DNA from: Mesorhizobium caraganae
Lineage (GTDB): Bacteria > Pseudomonadota > Alphaproteobacteria > Rhizobiales > Rhizobiaceae
Length of the DNA stretch: 64,000 bases
Reading direction: 5' to 3'
Assembly: GCF_016836705.1 (NCBI RefSeq)
Contig: NZ_JAFCGY010000012.1
Location: 99,090 to 163,089, forward strand
The translations under genes were made by a program, and so were the position numbers. Positions 25,348-34,346 of this stretch are shown here, piece by piece (positions within the stretch are counted from its first letter, which is position 1; the number at the start of each line of letters is the position of its first letter). The notes below the pieces were generated by a model. That model saw only the letters and a program-made list of their open reading frames with translations, had not been told where the DNA came from and did not search any database.

Positions 25348-26392
25348 CGCGTGATCCCGGTACCGGAATGTTCATCGTGCAGATCAACCCGTCCGGGCGA
25401 TAGTCGAGTTGCACAGTGCCTTCGAGTTCGTGGGTCAGGCCGCGCTCGATCACACGTGAGCCGAACCCCTTTCGCAGCGGTGGCGTAACCGGCGGACCGC
25501 CCTGCTCTCGCCAGGACAGGATCAGCCGACGTCCCTCTAAGGTCGGCTCGATCGTCCAGTCGATCCGGATCGAGCCCTTGTCGTTGGAAAACGCACCGTA
25601 CTTCACCGCGTTGGTCGCGAGTTCGTTGAACGCGATGCCAAGGGCCAGCGCCGCCTTTGTCGAAAGGCGAATGTTCTCGCCGGCAATCACCAGTCGCTCC
25701 GCTCGCCCGTCGGTGACGCCGAACGGTTCCAGGGCATCGTGGAGCACATCGAGCAGTCCGGCGCTATGCCAATTTTCACGGGTCAGCAAATTGTGCGACC
25801 GGGAGAGCGCAAACAACCGGGACTCGACAGCTTCGCGGATCACCTTTGGATCGGAATTGGCGCGCGATGCCTGCCAGACGATCGACTGCACCGTTGCAAG
25901 CGTGTTCTTCACGCGATGGTTCAGTTCGTCGATGAGCATTTTGGATTGTGCCTGCTCCTCCTTGTGTCTGGTGAGATCGACGAAGGAGGTAAAATACTGG
26001 ACGATGGCGCCGCTCTTGTCGTGGACAGGATTGGCGAAAAGACCCGCCCAGAATTCGCTGCCATCCTTGCGTCTGTAAAGAATTTCCGCACCCGTCTCCG
26101 CATTGGCTTCGAACTCGACCTTGATGCGTTTCAACGCCTTGGCGTCGGCACCGTCCGCCATCAGGAAATTGAAGGGCTGACCGAGCACCTCTTCCCTGGC
26201 GTATCCGGTCAGGGCGAGGAAGGCATCATTGGCAAAAATGATCGGATTGCCGGGCTCTTTCGCGTCGGTGAATACCATGGCCATTCGTGTTGTCTCGGCG
26301 GCAACGACGAACGGGCCAAGGTCGTCCTGAAAGCCCTCGACTTCGGCTTCGGCGTCCTGCTGCTCTTCGGACTTGGCGACTATGCTGGACAT
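25340..26392 (-). CDS. PAS-containing HWE-family sensor histidine kinase
   Basis: 350 residues, cytoplasmic. The PAS domain (residues ~25-145) has LOV-like architecture (IIFANDAFLALTGYAREEVL) but the place of the photoactive GxNCRFLQ motif reads GQPFNFLMADG, without cysteine, so it cannot form the flavin-cysteine adduct. The HWE kinase core follows: phospho-His in ELNHRVKNTLATVQSI, N-box AFNELATNAVKYGA and WREQGG, which gives the family its name. HWE kinases are abundant in rhizobia and often feed stress or light pathways. Its partner is the receiver protein it overlaps. Confidence 0.9.
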   Translation of the reverse strand: MSSIVAKSEEQQDAEAEVEGFQDDLGPFVVAAETTRMAMVFTDAKEPGNPIIFANDAFLALTGYAREEVLGQPFNFLMADGADAKALKRIKVEFEANAETGAEILYRRKDGSEFWAGLFANPVHDKSGAIVQYFTSFVDLTRHKEEQAQSKMLIDELNHRVKNTLATVQSIVWQASRANSDPKVIREAVESRLFALSRSHNLLTRENWHSAGLLDVLHDALEPFGVTDGRAERLVIAGENIRLSTKAALALGIAFNELATNAVKYGAFSNDKGSIRIDWTIEPTLEGRRLILSWREQGGPPVTPPLRKGFGSRVIERGLTHELEGTVQLDYRPDGLICTMNIPVPGSRDG

Positions 26393-27318
26393 GTCGTTAA
26401 CCGGTCGACGTCCGCTATGTCGTTGACCGCCATCGCGCTTCTCCCACGGTTAAGGGGCGAAAGCGCGATCCACTCTTCCAATCGCCAGCGCCCACTCATC
26501 AGCTGGCAACACCGGCTTTCTACGCTTCCGACATTCGATTAGCGAGTCATTCAAACCAATATGTTCGGCAATCAACTGTTTCCATTATCGGCTTAACCGG
26601 GCTTAAAATCGTAATTCAAAGGAGATCTCTCTTCGGAAACTGCGTGAACTTCTGTTGTACGGATAGCGGCATTACCCAGAGCTCTTAAAAACGTGCCAAA
26701 TGCGCCAGCGGCTCTGCGCTCGACAGAACCTCAGTTTGCCGAGATGAACATAGAGGTTGGCTGACCGCGCCATGGTCATCTCCTGACTTTCCGGCGCAAG
26801 AATGACGTTCCAAGGCATTGTTTCCGGTTCTCCAACGCATCCGTTGCTTGCTTTCGACTAGCGCGACCACGCAGACCCGAATAGATTGGTCGTAAGTGGT
26901 TCGCTGATCCTGTCACAATATTCGATAGTCAGTCCGGTGGTTCGGTAACTCATGATATCTTGCATCTCTCTCCGAAGTCTGCTGACGCTGAGCGCTCGGG
27001 TCAGATTGTCACCGATGTCGAAATCTTGAGGCTCCACTACGTACAACCCTACACCACTGGGGCAAGCGCTTCATGGGCAATTGGCGGCGTGCCGCGGCAT
27101 TATACGACGGGCGGTTCTGCCGCGTGTCGGAGTCTCGTGTGTGAGATCGGATTTCGATACTGGACCATGATGGTTTTCCGGGTGCAACTTGCGAAACGAT
27201 TCGAAGTCTTCGCGCTGACCCGTGATATCTGATTGATCGGGAGTAGAGCACAACTCATCTACGAGACAGCATATGCGCGCAGCCGAGTGAGGCAACGGGG
27301 ACAAGGTGAACCACAACC
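26393..27318. other. Intergenic region between the HWE kinase and the AI-2E permease
   Basis: Over 900 bases without a supported gene. A 35-codon minus-strand frame around 26665-26775 (starting MTMARSANLYVHLGKLRFCR) has a GGAG-like leader but is too short to call. Promoters of both flanking genes should lie here. Confidence 0.35.
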
Positions 27319-28476
27319 ATGGGTCCAATCGCACGACCACCGCAGCGCCCGCCTTCGTCGACGGACCGGAAGGCGTCTGAGCCGGAACCGAATGCCGAGC
27401 CGAGCCGGATGGTCGACGAAACGGAAATGCCGTTGCCATCCAATCCGCAGACATTCTTTCTTGGCGGTCTGTTCACGGTGAGCGTCGTGGTGATTGCCTA
27501 TGTGGCAAGCTCCATCGTCCTTCCTGTCGTGCTTGCTTTCGTGTTGAAGCTCCTCTTGCAGCCTGTCGTTCGGTTGCTGGAGCGTGTCCATCTGCCAAGA
27601 GCCTTGGGGGCGCTCCTGCCGATTCTACTCGTTGTCGCAGTGTTGGTCGGTCTTGTTGCCGCCTTGTCGGGGCCTGCCGCGACATGGGCGGAGAGACTGC
27701 CGCAAGGGATACCGCGTCTTGAAACACATCTGGTGGTCCTGAAAGGCCCGATCCAGGCGCTGCAGAAATTCATCCAGCAGGTAGAAGAGATCGCCGACAA
27801 TCCTGGACAGAAAGGCTCGACCGTCTCGATCCGCACTGACCTCGGCCTGACTGGCGCTTTGTTCTCCGGTACGCGCGCCGTCCTCGACGGCTTGTTCACG
27901 ACCGTCCTGGTGCTCTACTTCCTGATGGTGTCGGGCGATACATTCCTTCGGCGATTTGTCGAGATCCTGCCGCGATTGAGCGAAAAGCGGCAAGCAGTCG
28001 ATATCTCTCAGCAGATCGAGGGGGATGTGTCCGCCTATCTGTTGACGATTACCGGCATGAATGCCGCGGTGGGCATCGCCACCGCGGTCGCGATGTATCT
28101 TTGTGGGCTCGGAGACCCTCTCTTGTGGGGCGCGACGGCCTTCCTGCTCAACTACATCCCCATTCTGGGGCCGCTGTTCGGGATGAGCATCTTCGTCCTT
28201 GCGGGAATGCTCACCTTCGACAGCCTGTTATGGGCGCTGTTGCCGGCAGCCCTCTACTTCGGCATCCATCTCGTCGAGGGAGAGACGCTGACGCCGATGT
28301 TGCTCGCGAGGCGCTTCACCTTGAACCCCGTGCTCGTCATTCTGTCGCTGGTATTCTGGTTCTGGATGTGGGGTGTGCCCGGAGCGATCCTGGCTGTTCC
28401 CGTGCTGGCCATCGTGAAAATTATTTGTGATCGCTTGCGTCCGCTGAAGGCGCTGGGCCATTTACTTGAAGGCTAG
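27319..28476 (+). CDS. AI-2E family (UPF0118) membrane transporter
   Basis: 385 residues. After a hydrophilic ~45-residue N-terminus, paired membrane helices (TFFLGGLFTVSVVVIAYVAS, SSIVLPVVLAFVLKLLLQP) follow, then a large loop with TWAERLPQGIPRLETHL. The C-terminal family signature YIPILGPLFGMSIFVLAG and HLVEGETLTPMLLARRFTLN comes last. The family includes the E. coli TqsA/YdiK proteins; some members act as Na+/H+ antiporters rather than autoinducer exporters, so substrate is open. Start 27319 is used (AAGGTGA 11 bases ahead); an internal ATG at 27409 would remove the hydrophilic N-terminus. Confidence 0.88.
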   Translation: MGPIARPPQRPPSSTDRKASEPEPNAEPSRMVDETEMPLPSNPQTFFLGGLFTVSVVVIAYVASSIVLPVVLAFVLKLLLQPVVRLLERVHLPRALGALLPILLVVAVLVGLVAALSGPAATWAERLPQGIPRLETHLVVLKGPIQALQKFIQQVEEIADNPGQKGSTVSIRTDLGLTGALFSGTRAVLDGLFTTVLVLYFLMVSGDTFLRRFVEILPRLSEKRQAVDISQQIEGDVSAYLLTITGMNAAVGIATAVAMYLCGLGDPLLWGATAFLLNYIPILGPLFGMSIFVLAGMLTFDSLLWALLPAALYFGIHLVEGETLTPMLLARRFTLNPVLVILSLVFWFWMWGVPGAILAVPVLAIVKIICDRLRPLKALGHLLEG

Positions 28477-28663
28477 GGGTAAGAACACCGCCGATAGGCC
28501 GGAAAACCGCGACGACAGTCAGCTTCAACTTCGGAAAATACTTAGCACGGGCTTCCCCTCCGGACACGGGATACTTCCCAGATCGGCCACGTCAACCTCT
28601 CCGAGGCGTCCTCGCTTCGGTTTGCCAGCGCATGGCCGCGACGGCAGGTCTCCGCCGATACCG

Positions 28664-29656
28664 TCACGCAGGGTCCCGCAGCGCATCGGCGAGCCGTTCG
28701 CGTGCCACCCGCAATTGCCCGCTTAACTGGCGTCCCCGCTGCCAAAACACGACATAATGATAAATCGCACTGGGTTCGAACGGCCGGAACTGAAGGCCAA
28801 AGAACGCGCATTCCTTCGCGACGATACTGTTTGTCACCGAAATCCCGACACCAGCCGCGATGAACGCAGCCTCATGTCCGTTGGCGTCAACCTCGACGGC
28901 GATGTTCGGCTCCACGCCCATGTAACGCAGAGCGTTCAAGTCCATCTGGTGAGTATTTTGGCGTGGCTCGATATCGATCATAGGCTCGTCGCGCAAATCT
29001 TCCGGCGTGATCAGGTCCTTCTCCGCTAGCCGATGCCCCGCCGGAAAGAGGCAGACATTGGTCGCAGTCGCGACCGGCATCCAGTCAAAGAGCCTCTCGT
29101 CGAGGGGCAGTCGCGACAGGCCCAGATCAGCACGTCCGTTGAGAACATGCTCTGCGACGTCCTGGTAGCTGCCTGACTTGATGTGGAAGACACATGAGCG
29201 GTCATCGACACGGATCTGCCTGACGGCCCGCGGGACAAGGGTGAAGCAAAAGATGTCTGGAGCCGCGATGCCAATTGCATGACCCTCAATCCCCTTGAGC
29301 GCCGCGATCGACTTTCCAACCCTGTCAAGGCTCAAAAACGTCCCGTCGATCTCGCGAAGCAGCTCCCAGGCCTGCGCCGTGGCGACCAGCCGGTTTCCCT
29401 CGCGCCTAAACAGCGGCACGCCAAGCGCCGTCTCCAGTTGCGCGACCTGTTGGCTTACCGCCGATTGGGTGACGCGCAGGACCTTGGCGGCCTGACGTTC
29501 AGAGCCCAGCCGCACGACCTGTCGGAAAATCTGCAGCTGGCGGAGCGTTACACCAGTGTTCGCAATCTCGACCAAGTTTGCCCCCGTCGGTCGTGCCTGC
29601 CCGGCGCTCTTACGTCGATAGTCATTGGGCCGGAGCAAACGACGACACCTTATCAT
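28664..29656 (-). CDS. LysR-family transcriptional regulator
   Basis: An N-terminal winged HTH (VTLRQLQIFRQVVRLGSERQ, VLRVTQSAVSQQVAQLETAL) is followed by a periplasmic-binding-protein-like effector domain (IGIAAPDIFCFTLVPRAVRQ, INRADLGLSRLP-like core, GVGISVTNSIVAKE). The HTH starts about 30 residues into the frame from ATG 29656; a TTG at 29575 would give the usual length for the family (~305). It is divergent from the amino-acid importer operon and probably controls it. A second truncated copy of this gene lies at 36421-36717. Confidence 0.85.
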   Translation of the reverse strand: MIRCRRLLRPNDYRRKSAGQARPTGANLVEIANTGVTLRQLQIFRQVVRLGSERQAAKVLRVTQSAVSQQVAQLETALGVPLFRREGNRLVATAQAWELLREIDGTFLSLDRVGKSIAALKGIEGHAIGIAAPDIFCFTLVPRAVRQIRVDDRSCVFHIKSGSYQDVAEHVLNGRADLGLSRLPLDERLFDWMPVATATNVCLFPAGHRLAEKDLITPEDLRDEPMIDIEPRQNTHQMDLNALRYMGVEPNIAVEVDANGHEAAFIAAGVGISVTNSIVAKECAFFGLQFRPFEPSAIYHYVVFWQRGRQLSGQLRVARERLADALRDPA

Positions 29657-29940
29657 GCGGCGGCGCGAACTGTTGAGCAAGCACGAATAGTGGGCCAAAA
29701 ATGCGCATTTTCGGCACTAGTGCCCAGTATGGCTATATTAGCTCAGCTTATACGAAAAGAATCTAGCTTATAAATTGACCGGTCCGCCTGCCTTGGCCGA
29801 TTGTTGTGGCAGATCACGGTCAAGCCTGGTCGCCCGCTGAGATGAGCTCTTGGGCGTCGCCTCGCCGCTGCCGGGTTTCAACGCAGAATGGGAATGGCGG
29901 ATGATGCGACCATGGTCGGCAGCAGTGCGGAGCTTTTCGC
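29657..29940. other. Divergent promoter region between LysR and the amino-acid importer
   Basis: AT-rich segment with TATATTAGCTCAGCTTATAC at 29733-29752, a good place for LysR binding and for promoters in both directions. No gene. Confidence 0.4.
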
Positions 29941-30030
29941 CCAGTTCCGGGAAGGCTCGATTGCCGCAGCGGTTGGCGCGCATCGCATGTACGGCGGAAG
30001 ACGTTTCGTTGGCACGCTCCGATCTCGATA
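29941..30030 (+). repeat. ~90 bp repeat, copy A (inverted relative to 38081-38170)
   Basis: Bases 29941-30030 match the reverse complement of 38170-38081 at roughly four in five positions (shared blocks CAGTTCCGGGAAGGCTCGAT, GGTTGGCGCGCATCG, TTTCGTTGGCAC, GATCTCG). One phase reads QFREGSIAAVGAHRMYGGRR, so it may be the end of an old mobile-element gene. The copies bracket the 30-38 kb amino-acid gene block. Confidence 0.65.
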
Positions 30031-30072
30031 AGTCAGGCCGCGATGACGTGGCGGCCCTCAGGGTAGAGGGAC

Positions 30073-30813
30073 TTGAGAAATCGTTCGGCAATTACCCCCG
30101 TTCTACGTGGCGTTACGCTCACCGCCCATCGGCACGAGGTGATCTGCATTCTGGGAAGCAGCGGCTCCGGCAAGAGCACGCTATTGCGCTGCCTCAACCT
30201 GCTTGAGGTGCCGAACCGCGGGCGCATGTGGGCCTTGGGTGAGCGGTTGAAGCTTCGCGAGGCGGTAAACGGCCGTGGCGGCGCCGTTCTTGACCGACGC
30301 CAGATTCAACGGGTCAGGGCCTCCCTGGGGATGGTCTTTCAGAGCTTCAATTTGTGGCCGCACAGAACGATCCTTGAGAATGTCGCGGAAGGCCCAACGC
30401 ACGTCCTGCGACAGCCACGGCGGGAAGCGATCGGGGTCGCGGAGCAATATCTCGCACAGGTCGGCCTTGCGGACAGGCGTCATCACTATCCGCGCCACCT
30501 TTCGGGCGGGCAGCAGCAACGTGCGGGCATCGCCCGGGCTCTCGCCATGGAGCCCGCCGTCCTGTTATTCGACGAGCCGACGTCGGCGCTTGATCCGGAA
30601 CTGACCGGCGAGGTGCTCAAGGTCATCCGGTCGCTGGCCGAGGAGGGGCGCACCATGCTCCTGGTAACCCATGAGATCGCCTTCGCCAGGGAGGTCTCTA
30701 CGCGCGCGGCGTTCATGCATGACGGCAAAATCGAGGAAGAGGGCCCATCGCAGCGGCTATTCCTTGACCCCGCTTCCGAACGGCTCCGCCGATTCCTTCA
30801 ATCGCATTATTGA
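30073..30813 (+). CDS. Polar amino-acid ABC transporter ATPase; N-terminal frameshift at a C-run
   Basis: About 246 residues with Walker A GSSGSGKST, signature LSGGQQQRAGIARALA, Walker B VLLFDEPTSALDPE and H-loop LLVTHEIAFAREV, typical of the GlnQ/HisP family. The expected N-terminal strand (ALRVEGLEKSFGNYP) is encoded just upstream but in another phase; the phases meet at a C5 run (30095-30099) where C4 would restore one frame. Either the gene is mildly damaged, or TTG 30073 is used, or the run is a sequencing error. It is the first gene of the importer operon downstream of the LysR gene. Confidence 0.75.
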   Translation: MRNRSAITPVLRGVTLTAHRHEVICILGSSGSGKSTLLRCLNLLEVPNRGRMWALGERLKLREAVNGRGGAVLDRRQIQRVRASLGMVFQSFNLWPHRTILENVAEGPTHVLRQPRREAIGVAEQYLAQVGLADRRHHYPRHLSGGQQQRAGIARALAMEPAVLLFDEPTSALDPELTGEVLKVIRSLAEEGRTMLLVTHEIAFAREVSTRAAFMHDGKIEEEGPSQRLFLDPASERLRRFLQSHY

Positions 30814-30829
30814 TGGGGCGACCTGCGTC

Positions 30830-31495
30830 ATGAACGGCTTCGCTATACAATTCCTGCACGGACTCAGCATGACGGTGCTGGTCGCGGCAGTCAGCGGTGT
30901 CCTCGGGACCGCCGTGGGCCTCGCCGGCGCCGCGTCGAAGCTGTCAGCTTATCGGATTCCGATGTGGCTGGCCGAAATCTATACGACCGTTATCAGGGGC
31001 GTGCCCGAACTGCTGGTGATCCTCCTCATTTATTTCGGGGGAACGGCGGCGATCACCTTCGTGATCGGCCGATATGTCGAGATCAGCGCCCTCTCGGCAG
31101 GTGTCATCGCGCTGACCGTCGTTTTTGGCGCCTACTCCACCGAGATCTTCCGCGGAGCCATCTTGAGTATCCCGCGTGGACAATGGGAGGCCGCATCATC
31201 GATCGGCCTGAAATCTTGGCAGATCTGGTTACTCGTGATCTTGCCGCAGATGGTGCGCGTGGCATTGCCGGCCTTCTGCAACCTCTGGATCTCACTCCTT
31301 AAAGACACAGCGCTGATTTCTGTGGTCGGCCTGACAGACATTATGCGTGTCGCCTTCGTCGGTGCGGGCTCCATGCGGGCGCCGCTCACATTCTATCTCG
31401 CCGCCTCCGCGCTCTACCTGCTGCTCACGAGCCTCTCGCTGTTGGCGTTCAGAATGATCGAGCAACACTTCGTTGTACCAGGCCAGTTGCGCTGA
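30830..31495 (+). CDS. Polar amino-acid ABC transporter permease
   Basis: 221 residues from ATG 30830, which is 17 bases after the ATPase stop. It is a HisM/ArtQ-type permease with about five membrane helices and the family core IRGVPELLVILLIYFGGTAA. The EAA loop is EIFRGAILSIPRGQWEAASS with IGLKSWQIW following. With the permease encoded next it forms the heterodimeric channel. The context (racemase, CapA, binding protein) suggests uptake of an amino acid or small peptide-like compound. Confidence 0.88.
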   Translation: MNGFAIQFLHGLSMTVLVAAVSGVLGTAVGLAGAASKLSAYRIPMWLAEIYTTVIRGVPELLVILLIYFGGTAAITFVIGRYVEISALSAGVIALTVVFGAYSTEIFRGAILSIPRGQWEAASSIGLKSWQIWLLVILPQMVRVALPAFCNLWISLLKDTALISVVGLTDIMRVAFVGAGSMRAPLTFYLAASALYLLLTSLSLLAFRMIEQHFVVPGQLR

Positions 31496-31506
31496 GGGGA
31501 ATCCAG

Positions 31507-32235
31507 ATGCAGCTCGACATCTTCCTCCAGAGTATCGCGACACTGGCAAACGCAGCGTTCCTGACGATAGCGCTGACGGTTCCGTCGCTGATGGTCGGTT
31601 TCATCATCTCCGTGCCCTTGGCCTTCATGCGGGCATCTGACAGCCGATATCTCTCGTCGGCCATACTGACCTACACCTACGTGTTCCGCGGTACGCCGCT
31701 GCTGGTGCAGCTCTTTCTTATCTACTACGGCCTCGGCCAGATCGAAGTGATCCGCCACAGCCCCCTCTGGGTGTTGTTGCGCGATCCCTTCTGGTGCGCG
31801 CTGCTCGCCTTCTCGCTGAACAGCGCCGCCTACACGACGGAACTCTTCCGGGGTGCAATCCAGGCGGTGCCGCGCGGGTTGGTCGAAGCTGCGGAAGCCA
31901 TCGGCATGTCGCGTTTGCAGCGGGCCCGGCTCATCGTGTTTCCAATCGCGTTCCGCACCGCATTGCCGTCCTATACGAACGAGGTCATCGGCTTGCCGAA
32001 AGCCAGTTCCCTCGCTAGCACGGTGACGCTTCTCGAAATCACCGGCGTAGCGCGCCGGCTCGTTTCCGAAACTTTCGCGCCCTATGAAATATTTCTCGCC
32101 GCCGGCGTGATCTATCTCGCTCTCACATACCTCGTAACCTCGGTCTTCCGCCTCCTGGAGAGGTACCTCGCAGGCGCTGAGCCGAAGGTAGCGCGAAACA
32201 CGGCGATGCTCTCGTTGCGGCGGGTTTCGCCATGA
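31507..32235 (+). CDS. Polar amino-acid ABC transporter permease (second subunit)
   Basis: 242 residues with five or so helices; the core reads YTYVFRGTPLLVQLFLIYYG and the EAA loop TTELFRGAIQAVPRGLVEAA then EAIGMSRLQRARLIVFP. It belongs to the HisQ/ArtM class and is the partner of the preceding permease, 11 bases downstream of it. Its stop overlaps the next ATG (ATGA), so translation is coupled to the racemase-like gene. Confidence 0.88.
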   Translation: MQLDIFLQSIATLANAAFLTIALTVPSLMVGFIISVPLAFMRASDSRYLSSAILTYTYVFRGTPLLVQLFLIYYGLGQIEVIRHSPLWVLLRDPFWCALLAFSLNSAAYTTELFRGAIQAVPRGLVEAAEAIGMSRLQRARLIVFPIAFRTALPSYTNEVIGLPKASSLASTVTLLEITGVARRLVSETFAPYEIFLAAGVIYLALTYLVTSVFRLLERYLAGAEPKVARNTAMLSLRRVSP

Positions 32236-33356
32236 CGAATGCCACGTCCCTGTTAGCGTCCGCAGCCGCAGCGTCGTGTTGGCGGGAGATCAGCCTGTCG
32301 GCGATCGTTCACAACTATCGCGCCGTCAGGTCGGCAGTGGGACCCGCCGTCAAGATCTTTGCTTGTCTCAAAAACGATGCCTATGGGTGTGGCGCCGCCG
32401 AGGTCGCGGCTGTGCTGGCGGCCGAGGGGGTGGACGGATTCGGCGTTGCCTCAGCGCGAGACGCCTATCGCGTCCGCTCGCGGGCTCCCCGGACGCCAAT
32501 TCTGCTCTATCCGGGCATAAGTCCCCAATGGGCCAGCGACGTCGCGGAGCTGGATCTCACAATCACCCTTTCGAGCGCATCCGAGCTTGAGGCCTGGGCG
32601 GCGACATCGGAAAGGTTATCCGCATTCGTCAAGGTCGATCTCGGCTTCTGGCGCGCCGGCGCGCTCCCAGCCGAGGTTGAAGGATTGCTCGATAGGGCCG
32701 CCGCTACACCCAATATCGACATCAAGGGCTTGTACGCGCATTTGAACGAACTTCCAGGCACCGGGCCGACAGCTAGGGAGCAATGGAGCCGTCTGAAAGA
32801 CCTTTTGGCAACCATCACCCGGCGACCCGCTATCGTCATGTTGTCCAGCAGCGACGGTGTGCTGCGCCACCCCGAGATGGATCTGGACGCGGTCGACCCT
32901 GGGGCAATGTTGTTCGGCATCGCCGACACTGCGAGGGCGGTACGCCCACTCACCCTCAGGCCAGCCCTTCACGCGATTAAGGCCCGGCTCGTCTCCGTCA
33001 AACGGGCTGATGCCAGCATTGGCCCTGCACCTGATCTGCCTGGTTATAGCCCCGACATGCGGATGGGTGTGCTTGGCATCGGCTGGGGACACGGGCTGCC
33101 GAGGGATTTGCCATTTGGCGCCAGCGCGATCATCCGCGGGACACGGGTCCCGCTGCTTGCTCCCCTGCACTTGGAGCATGTGCGTGTCAATCTGTCCCGC
33201 GTCCCGGATGCGGCCTTTGGCGACGAGGCGGTCCTGCTCGGATCAGCCGGCGGCGAACACATCGATCTCGCCGAACTGGCTATGCATTGGCGGACCGACT
33301 CTGTCGGCATCTGTTGCGGGCTGCAGCCGGACTTGGCGCGGGTCTATGCGCCCTGA
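32232..33356 (+). CDS. Alanine-racemase-fold (fold III PLP) enzyme with altered catalytic tyrosine region
   Basis: 374 residues. The PLP-lysine lies in ACLKNDAYGCG (Lys ~47), equivalent to VKADAYGHG of Alr; GLYAHLNELP and MLFGIAD correspond to the TH.n..d and PG..lYG motifs. In Alr the second acid/base, a tyrosine, sits in a VSYG motif; here the equivalent reads ASIG (Ile ~263). The IGYADGY motif is replaced by IGWGHGL. The fold is clear, but racemisation of alanine may not be its reaction; a different amino acid or a non-racemase reaction is possible. It is translationally coupled to the importer permease, so it likely acts on the imported compound. Confidence 0.8.
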   Translation: MTNATSLLASAAAASCWREISLSAIVHNYRAVRSAVGPAVKIFACLKNDAYGCGAAEVAAVLAAEGVDGFGVASARDAYRVRSRAPRTPILLYPGISPQWASDVAELDLTITLSSASELEAWAATSERLSAFVKVDLGFWRAGALPAEVEGLLDRAAATPNIDIKGLYAHLNELPGTGPTAREQWSRLKDLLATITRRPAIVMLSSSDGVLRHPEMDLDAVDPGAMLFGIADTARAVRPLTLRPALHAIKARLVSVKRADASIGPAPDLPGYSPDMRMGVLGIGWGHGLPRDLPFGASAIIRGTRVPLLAPLHLEHVRVNLSRVPDAAFGDEAVLLGSAGGEHIDLAELAMHWRTDSVGICCGLQPDLARVYAP

Positions 33357-33397
33357 CTCATCAACGGACAACTCAACCAAAAGAGGGGAATCTAATC

Positions 33398-34249
33398 ATG
33401 CCGAGACATCTTTTGCCGATCGCCTTCGCCGTAGCCATGCTTTGGACGATGAGCGCGCACGCCGGCGCCCGAACCGCGATCACGATCGCCTCCGAGGGTG
33501 CGTCTCCGCCATGGGACTCGATCGATGCCAACGGCCAGCTCGTTGGCTACGACATCGACGTCGGCAAGGAATTGTGCCGCCGCATGAACATCGAATGCAA
33601 TTTTGTGGCGCAGGATTGGGACGGGATCATCCCTGCGCTCACCGTTGGAAAATACGACGCGATTATTTCCGGTATGTCCATCACCGAGAAGCGGAAGAAG
33701 ACCATCTCTTTCTCAGAGCCCTACGCTATCGGCACCAACCAGATCGTCATGCGTCGGGATCTGAACTTGCCACCAACTGACATAAAGCGGAAGCTGAACC
33801 TCACGGGAATGGACGCCGGCAAACAGGCGATCCTTGACCAGGTCAAGGAGGCCCTGACCGGGAAAACCCTTGGTGTGCTGCGCTCCTCCAACTCCGAGGC
33901 AGTCTTGACCGACCTGTTCGGCAAGGTGGCGACGATCCGGAGCTACGACTCCCTGGAGAACCTGAAGCTAGATCTCGCCGCCGCCCGGATCGACGGTGGG
34001 TTGGCGGATTACTCCAACTGGAAGCTGTTTCTGGACAGCCCGGACGGCCAGAACGCGGCGTTCTATGGTCCGCAACTCTTTGGCGGGACGTGGGGACCCG
34101 GCATTGGCATCGGCATCAGGAAGGACGATGGAGATTTGGTGGAGGCATTCGACAAGGCGATTGTCGGCGCGGTCAATGACGGCACGTTGAAGAAGCTCAG
34201 CCTGCAATGGTTCGGCTTCGACCTCTCTCCACCCCAGCGCTCTGAATGA
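33398..34249 (+). CDS. Amino-acid ABC transporter substrate-binding protein
   Basis: 283 residues from ATG 33398 (AAGAGGGG ahead) with signal peptide MPRHLLPIAFAVAMLWTMSA cleaved near AHA-GAR. It is a SBP_bac_3 fold: SEGASPPWDSIDANGQLVGY, DIDVGKELCRRMNIECNFVA, DWDGIIPALTVGKYDAIISG, MSITEKRKKTISFSEPYAIG. These are the classic lysine/arginine/ornithine/histidine-binding motifs, and the DWDGIIPAL segment with its ligand-contacting Asp is intact. Periplasmic; supplies the two permeases and ATPase encoded upstream. Confidence 0.9.
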   Translation: MPRHLLPIAFAVAMLWTMSAHAGARTAITIASEGASPPWDSIDANGQLVGYDIDVGKELCRRMNIECNFVAQDWDGIIPALTVGKYDAIISGMSITEKRKKTISFSEPYAIGTNQIVMRRDLNLPPTDIKRKLNLTGMDAGKQAILDQVKEALTGKTLGVLRSSNSEAVLTDLFGKVATIRSYDSLENLKLDLAAARIDGGLADYSNWKLFLDSPDGQNAAFYGPQLFGGTWGPGIGIGIRKDDGDLVEAFDKAIVGAVNDGTLKKLSLQWFGFDLSPPQRSE

Positions 34250-34346
34250 CGTTTCGTAAGTTCTTCGAATTGCGGCATGGCGAAGCAACGGGGTTCGCCA
34301 TGCTGTCGCCCCATGCTCGCCCTTTCCGAAAAGAAGCTCGCAAAAA

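Noticed and set aside
25340..26392. Blue-light LOV kinase
   Set aside because: The cysteine of the photoactive motif is absent, so a classical LOV photoreceptor cannot be claimed.
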